Assembly: GCA_964487565.1 (NCBI GenBank)
Contig: CAZARN010000005.1
Coordinates: 62,001 to 126,000 of the forward strand
Origin: Phil1 sp964487565
GTDB lineage: Bacteria; Bacillota; Clostridia; Christensenellales; CAG-138
DNA: 64,000 nucleotides
Direction of reading: 5' to 3'
Positions 60,020 to 64,000 of the stretch are shown here, piece after piece. Each line of letters opens with the position of its first letter. Position 1 is the first letter of the stretch. The translations under genes and the position numbers were made by a program. The notes under the pieces are model-generated. The model had not been told where the DNA came from. It saw nothing but the letters and a program-made list of their open reading frames with translations, and searched no databases.

Positions 60020-60828
60020 ATGACAGTCCTCTCGATCCCGTTTATATCGCGCACAGCGTGCGACCCAACAAACATTTTTTCCACATCGGCAGCCTGTCCG
60101 CGGCCGACCTCCATCAAAAGCGCGCCGCCGGTTGCAAGGCGCACTGGGGCCTCGCGGCTCAGCCGCCTGTAAAAATCAAGGCCGTCCGCGCCGCCGTAAA
60201 GCGCGTTTTGCGGCTCAAAGGCAAGCTCCCGCTGGAGCGAGGCCATGTCCGCATCCGAAAGGTAGGGCGGGTTGCACACGATGATATCATAGCGCTGCTC
60301 CACGCCGCGAAAAAGGTCGGTTTGCAGGGCCTTCGCGTGAACGCCGTGCATATCTGCGTTTTCAAGCGCGAGGGCGAGCGCGTCATTTGAGATATCCGCA
60401 AGCGTCACGCTCACGCCCGCAAGCACCGCAAGCGCGACGCCTATGCAGCCCGTGCCGCAGCACATGTCAAGACAGCTTTTGTAAGCGTGTTCGCGGATGA
60501 GCGGCAGCGCCGCCTCGCAAAGCGTTTCCGTATCCTGCCGCGGGATGAGCGCGCGTTTGTCCACCTTGAACTCAAGCCCCATGAAATCCCACGTCCCGAC
60601 GATGTATTGCAGCGGCTGTCCGTCAAGGCGCGCCCGTATCATGGCCTCAAGCGCGATGTGCGCGGACGCGGGGAAGGGTTCGGCGCGAAGCGCTGCGATA
60701 TCGCGGCGATCCCGGCCGGAAGCCGCAGCAACAAGCTCGCGCGCCTCCGTAACGGCGTCCGCACCGGACACGGCCTCAAGCGCCGCCGAGGTCGAGCGAA
60801 GGACACGGCCGAAAGTCAGCTCCTCCAT
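60001..60828 (-). CDS. prmC: Release-factor glutamine methyltransferase
   Basis: 275 residues. SAM-binding LDMCCGTGCIGVALAVLA and the catalytic NPPY motif in VCNPPYLSDADM; the N-terminal helical domain contains LQYIVGTWDFMGLEFKVDKRALIPRQDTE (in parts). It methylates the Gln of the GGQ motif in release factors; prfA lies one gene downstream. Its start overlaps addA by 13 bases. Confidence 0.95.
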   Translation of the reverse strand: MEELTFGRVLRSTSAALEAVSGADAVTEARELVAAASGRDRRDIAALRAEPFPASAHIALEAMIRARLDGQPLQYIVGTWDFMGLEFKVDKRALIPRQDTETLCEAALPLIREHAYKSCLDMCCGTGCIGVALAVLAGVSVTLADISNDALALALENADMHGVHAKALQTDLFRGVEQRYDIIVCNPPYLSDADMASLQRELAFEPQNALYGGADGLDFYRRLSREAPVRLATGGALLMEVGRGQAADVEKMFVGSHAVRDINGIERTVIWIKRS

Positions 60829-63800
60829 GATCCGTCGCCTCCCGTCGGCACGGCCGTGCCGAGCGTGAAAAGATAAATGTATTTTTCGCTTACGTTCCTG
60901 CCTGTCAGCCGTTCGAGCGCGCGACTGTAAAGCTCCACCTGACGGGCGTGCTTTGCGGCGGCCTCCGCCGGCGTTACGCCGTCAGGCACGGCGTCCGTCT
61001 TGTAATCGATCAGCACCCAGCTTCCGTTCTCAACAAAACAGCAGTCGATCACGCCCTGAAGGATCACATCCGCGTCATTATCCGCAACGCCCAGCTCCCG
61101 CGCGGGCAGCGCGAGGTTGAATTCAAGCTCCCTTCGCACGCTTTCGGCCGCAACGAGCCTTTTGCCGATATCCGAGGCGAAAAACGCCGCCACCTTTTTT
61201 GCGTCGACCGCCTTTTCCTGCGCGGGGGAAAGAAACCCCGCGGCACAGAGGCGGGCCGCCTCGCCGTGCACGCTTTCTTCCGTGTGGGGCGCGAGCGTGA
61301 TCCGCTGCATGAGGGCGTGGAAGGCCGTGCCGCGATCGGCGGCGCTCATTCGTTCCTCAAGGAGAAAATCCGGCGCTTCGCTCATGCGTATCTCGTGTCC
61401 GGCAAGACCCGTGACGCTGACCTTGCTTGCAAGCGAGGTGTCGGACGCAAATGCGTATTTGCGCTCGAATATGGCCGTGTCGGCCTCGACGAGCGCGGCC
61501 TCGCGCCTGAAGCGCGCGTACGCGGCCTCGTTCATGCGCCCCGAGGCGCCGTCATCCGCGGGGCCGAGGATGAGTTCCGTCTTTATCGGAAGCGCGCTTT
61601 CGGCGTCCGAAGCCGTATTTAGGCCGTATCGCTGCGCAAGCGCGGCGCCCTCCTTTGAGCGCAGCACGCACGCAAGGATCCATTGCGCGAAGCTGTGATA
61701 CGAGGCGACGTCATGCGCGCAGGTGCCGTCCGCGGCGCTTGAAACGAGCGCGTCGCCATTCTGGGCCGCGGCGATCAGGATGAGTCTTTCCCTCGCGCGC
61801 GTCATGGCGACATACAGCACGCGCATCTCCTCCGCAAGATCCTTTTTGAGGCAAAGCGCCGTTATCGCGCGCGCGTAAAGGGACTGCGTGCGCACGCCCT
61901 CCATGTTGAAGCGCACGGCGACGCCCGTATCCCGTTCCATAACGGTTTTTTCGCGTATTATGTTGTTGTTGAAGTTTTTGACGAGGCCGCCGATGATCAC
62001 CACGGGGAATTCAAGCCCCTTGCTTGCGTGGATGCTCATCACGCGCACAACGTTCGCGCCCGCCGTCTGCGGCGCGCCCTCCGCGCCCGCGCGGCGCAGC
62101 CTGTCGGTATACTGCAAAAACGCGCCGAGCCCGCGCGCACCGGTGGATTCGAACACGCGCGCCTTTTCGCAAAGCGCGTCGAGGTTCGCTTCCCTCTGCC
62201 TGCCGCCAGGCAGCGCCTTGAGAAAGAGCGCGTAATCGGTTTCGTCCGTCAGCGCGCCGATGAGACTTTGAACGCTCATCAGCGAAGCTTCCCGCTGATA
62301 TCTGTCGAGCTTTTCAATGAATCCGCGCGCCTTTTCGCCGAGGGGCGTATCCTCGCCCGACGCGAGCGCAAGCGAATCGTAAAGCTGCCAGCCGTCCTCG
62401 TCCGCGGCGTTTTTGTCAGACGGCGCGTAAGCGCTTTTGAGCTCGATCAGCTCCTCCGTCGTGAATCCGCCTATCGGGGAGCGCAGCACCGCGGCCATGG
62501 GGATATTCAGCGTGCGGTTGTCGATTATGCGCAGCAGCTCGATGAATATGCGCACCTCGACCGCCTCGAAATAGCCTCCCGCAAGCTCGCCGTAAGCGGG
62601 TATGCCGCAGGCGCTGAGCGTCGAGAGCCATTCCTCCGCGCAGGACCTGTATGCGCGCAGCAGTATCGCGAAATCGGAATAGCGCAGCTTCCGGCTGAGG
62701 CCGTCAGTCTCGTCCGGAACGGTTTCGGTTTCCATCAGGGCGCGGATCCGGCGCGCGGCGATCACGGCCTCGGTATGCACGAGCGTCCTGGGCAGGGCTT
62801 CGCCCTCGTCGTCGTCATCACAGCCTTCGTCCGCGTCGCCTGCGGAAGAAGATTCGTCCGCATCATCGAAGGCCTCGTCGGTACCGGCCTCCTCAGGCTC
62901 CGCGAGCATGTCGCAAACAAGAAGCTCCGTGCGCGCTTCGACGGGCGCGTCTTCGCCCTGCGCCTCCTCGCGCGCGTGGATGAGCCGCGCGCGATCGTCA
63001 TAATCAAGCTCGGCTGCGTCCGCGGTCATTATCCTTGAAAACACGCCGTTCACGGCGTCGATCACGCCCGGCGCGCTTCTGAAATTTTCACGAAGGTCGA
63101 TCCTCTCGCCGCCGAGCCCCCTTGCGTAATCCACGCTCCGCCTGATGAAAAGCGCCGGCTCCGCGAGGCGGAAACGGTATATGGACTGCTTCACGTCCCC
63201 GACGAGGAAAAGGCCGCCGGGGTTTGCGACGGCGCGGATTATTTCCTCCTGCACGCCGTTGCAGTCCTGATATTCGTCCATGAATATGAACTTGAAGCGC
63301 CGTCTGTATTCCGCGGCCGTCGCCTCGCTGCCGAAAAGCGAAAGCGTCATGTGCTCCATATCGCCGTAATCGATCACGTTCTTCGCGCGTTTTTTGGCCG
63401 AAAAGCGCGCGTCAAAATCCATCACCGCACTGCAAAGCTCGTCGATGAGGGGCTTTTGCGCCCTGATGAGCGCAGCCTCGGACTCCATATCCGCGCGCCA
63501 GACTTTGTTCGCTTCGCGTGCGATCAGCTTTTTTAGGGCGTCCCTCGCTTTTTCCGCACGCGCGCGCAGCGGCGCGACAACGCCGCGCCATGTCATCTTG
63601 CGTCCGGCGGCGTGGGGCGGCGCGGAGAGCGCCTCCCGCAGCGCGTCGGGCGTTTCGCATATGAGCGCCCCGCGCGCGTGAAGGAGCTCCTCGTCGAGGA
63701 ATGCGGCGGAGTTGGGCGCGTCCTTCGCAAGCGCGTCGCGCGCGGCCTGCAGCCTTGCCGCGGCGGCTGAGATCCGCCGCCTGCTTTGCGCGAGGAGAAA

Positions 63801-64000
63801 AAGCGTTTCGTCCGACGAGGCGAGCGTGTCCGCGCTTACATCGTATTTTTGGGCGGCGAAGCGCAGGAAGCGCTCCGGGTCGGCCTGCGCGCGGCAGAAG
63901 TCATAAAGTGAAGAAATGGCGCCGAAGGTTTCTTTCTCGCTGCCCATGGTCTGCATCAGCGAGGGAAAAGCGCCGTCCGGATCGCTGAGGCGCGTTTCGC
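60816..64000 (-). CDS. addA: Helicase-nuclease subunit AddA, N-terminus missing
   Basis: The frame is open to the right edge; at least 1061 residues are present and the UvrD Walker A is outside the window. Helicase motifs: FIFMDEYQDCNGVQEEI, LFLVGDVKQSIYRFRLAEP, DLRENFRSAPGVIDAV, MSIHASKGLEFPVVIIGG and VLYVAMTRARERL. The C-terminal RecB-type nuclease carries GVIDCCFVENGSWVLIDYKTD. With AddB it resects double-strand breaks to Chi-like sites. An acidic low-complexity stretch (DEAFDDADESSSAGDADEGC) lies between motifs. Translational overlap with prmC. Confidence 0.95.
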   Translation of the reverse strand, partial: ETRLSDPDGAFPSLMQTMGSEKETFGAISSLYDFCRAQADPERFLRFAAQKYDVSADTLASSDETLFLLAQSRRRISAAAARLQAARDALAKDAPNSAAFLDEELLHARGALICETPDALREALSAPPHAAGRKMTWRGVVAPLRARAEKARDALKKLIAREANKVWRADMESEAALIRAQKPLIDELCSAVMDFDARFSAKKRAKNVIDYGDMEHMTLSLFGSEATAAEYRRRFKFIFMDEYQDCNGVQEEIIRAVANPGGLFLVGDVKQSIYRFRLAEPALFIRRSVDYARGLGGERIDLRENFRSAPGVIDAVNGVFSRIMTADAAELDYDDRARLIHAREEAQGEDAPVEARTELLVCDMLAEPEEAGTDEAFDDADESSSAGDADEGCDDDDEGEALPRTLVHTEAVIAARRIRALMETETVPDETDGLSRKLRYSDFAILLRAYRSCAEEWLSTLSACGIPAYGELAGGYFEAVEVRIFIELLRIIDNRTLNIPMAAVLRSPIGGFTTEELIELKSAYAPSDKNAADEDGWQLYDSLALASGEDTPLGEKARGFIEKLDRYQREASLMSVQSLIGALTDETDYALFLKALPGGRQREANLDALCEKARVFESTGARGLGAFLQYTDRLRRAGAEGAPQTAGANVVRVMSIHASKGLEFPVVIIGGLVKNFNNNIIREKTVMERDTGVAVRFNMEGVRTQSLYARAITALCLKKDLAEEMRVLYVAMTRARERLILIAAAQNGDALVSSAADGTCAHDVASYHSFAQWILACVLRSKEGAALAQRYGLNTASDAESALPIKTELILGPADDGASGRMNEAAYARFRREAALVEADTAIFERKYAFASDTSLASKVSVTGLAGHEIRMSEAPDFLLEERMSAADRGTAFHALMQRITLAPHTEESVHGEAARLCAAGFLSPAQEKAVDAKKVAAFFASDIGKRLVAAESVRRELEFNLALPARELGVADNDADVILQGVIDCCFVENGSWVLIDYKTDAVPDGVTPAEAAAKHARQVELYSRALERLTGRNVSEKYIYLFTLGTAVPTGGDGSWRS

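Noticed and set aside
1..64000. CRISPR arrays, insertion sequences, prophage, tRNA or rRNA genes
   Set aside because: No spaced direct repeats, transposase or phage genes, tRNA cloverleaf or rRNA sequence was noticed on either strand; the only tandem repeat is the coding stalk at 35360-35783.

Overview
The window is about 64 kb of bacterial chromosome around a replication origin, with GC-rich coding DNA. Gene content and order (jag-yidC-yidD-rnpA-rpmH / oriC / dnaA-dnaN, spmA-spmB, mnmG-rsmG-parB/noc, an mscS-DUF951 pair) point to a spore-forming-lineage member of the Clostridia (Bacillota). The live-in-host style of metabolism (purine and hydantoin catabolism, branched-chain amino-acid uptake) and a 100-N scaffold gap inside a repeat suggest an uncultured gut organism assembled from metagenomic or draft data. 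Species is not identifiable by eye.

Layout. 1-2258 (minus): translation/membrane-insertion operon ending in Jag. 2259-4249: bipartite oriC flanking dnaA, with perfect DnaA boxes on both sides and a DnaA-box/DnaA-trio unwinding element just before dnaN. 4250-8784 (plus): dnaN, spmA, spmB, a ComB-like phosphatase and a lipoprotein. 8841-12357 (minus): mnmG, rsmG and a ParB/Noc protein, with a near-perfect parS inside mnmG. 12544-22187: a DMT transporter convergent with a minus-strand purine/pyrimidine catabolism cluster (ade, xdhABC, a dihydropyrimidinase, a MocA-like cytidylyltransferase, guaD). 22397-25807: an ExbB/ExbD-like three-gene set directly upstream of glmS. 26055-32799: a shrunken ABC ATPase, an AAA ATPase and a complete liv-type ABC transporter. 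32919-35981: a fused metallo-beta-lactamase/VanY lipoprotein and a divergent repeat-stalk surface protein broken by the assembly gap. 36133-40002: a signalling block: a SARP regulator with a decayed GGDEF-like tail, a GEMM (c-di-GMP-I class) riboswitch with terminator, a secreted protein, a minimal nucleotidyltransferase, a cupin-HD-GYP protein and a HEPN protein. 40120-44569: LCP protein, MscS, DUF951, a signal peptidase and its catalytically empty paralogue, QueT, DUF1858. 44624-53122: GH13 glycosidase, APC permease, PadR/DUF2812 pair with a palindromic operator, polar amino-acid ABC transporter, YerC and a YtcJ-like amidohydrolase. 53299-57602: DUF6179/DUF6323-like pair, membrane diguanylate cyclase, FMN-riboswitch-controlled RibU. 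57658-64000 (minus): addA-prmC-capA-prfA.

The most unusual items are the riboswitch-led nucleotidyltransferase/HD-GYP/HEPN locus, a set of genes with a TATAAT-type -10 exactly six bases before the ATG (probable leaderless transcripts), the ExbB/D-like module in an apparently Gram-positive genome, the MBL-VanY fusion, a signal-peptidase pseudo-enzyme and an ABC ATPase lacking its signature motif. All functional calls rest on motif recognition by eye; no database search was run.
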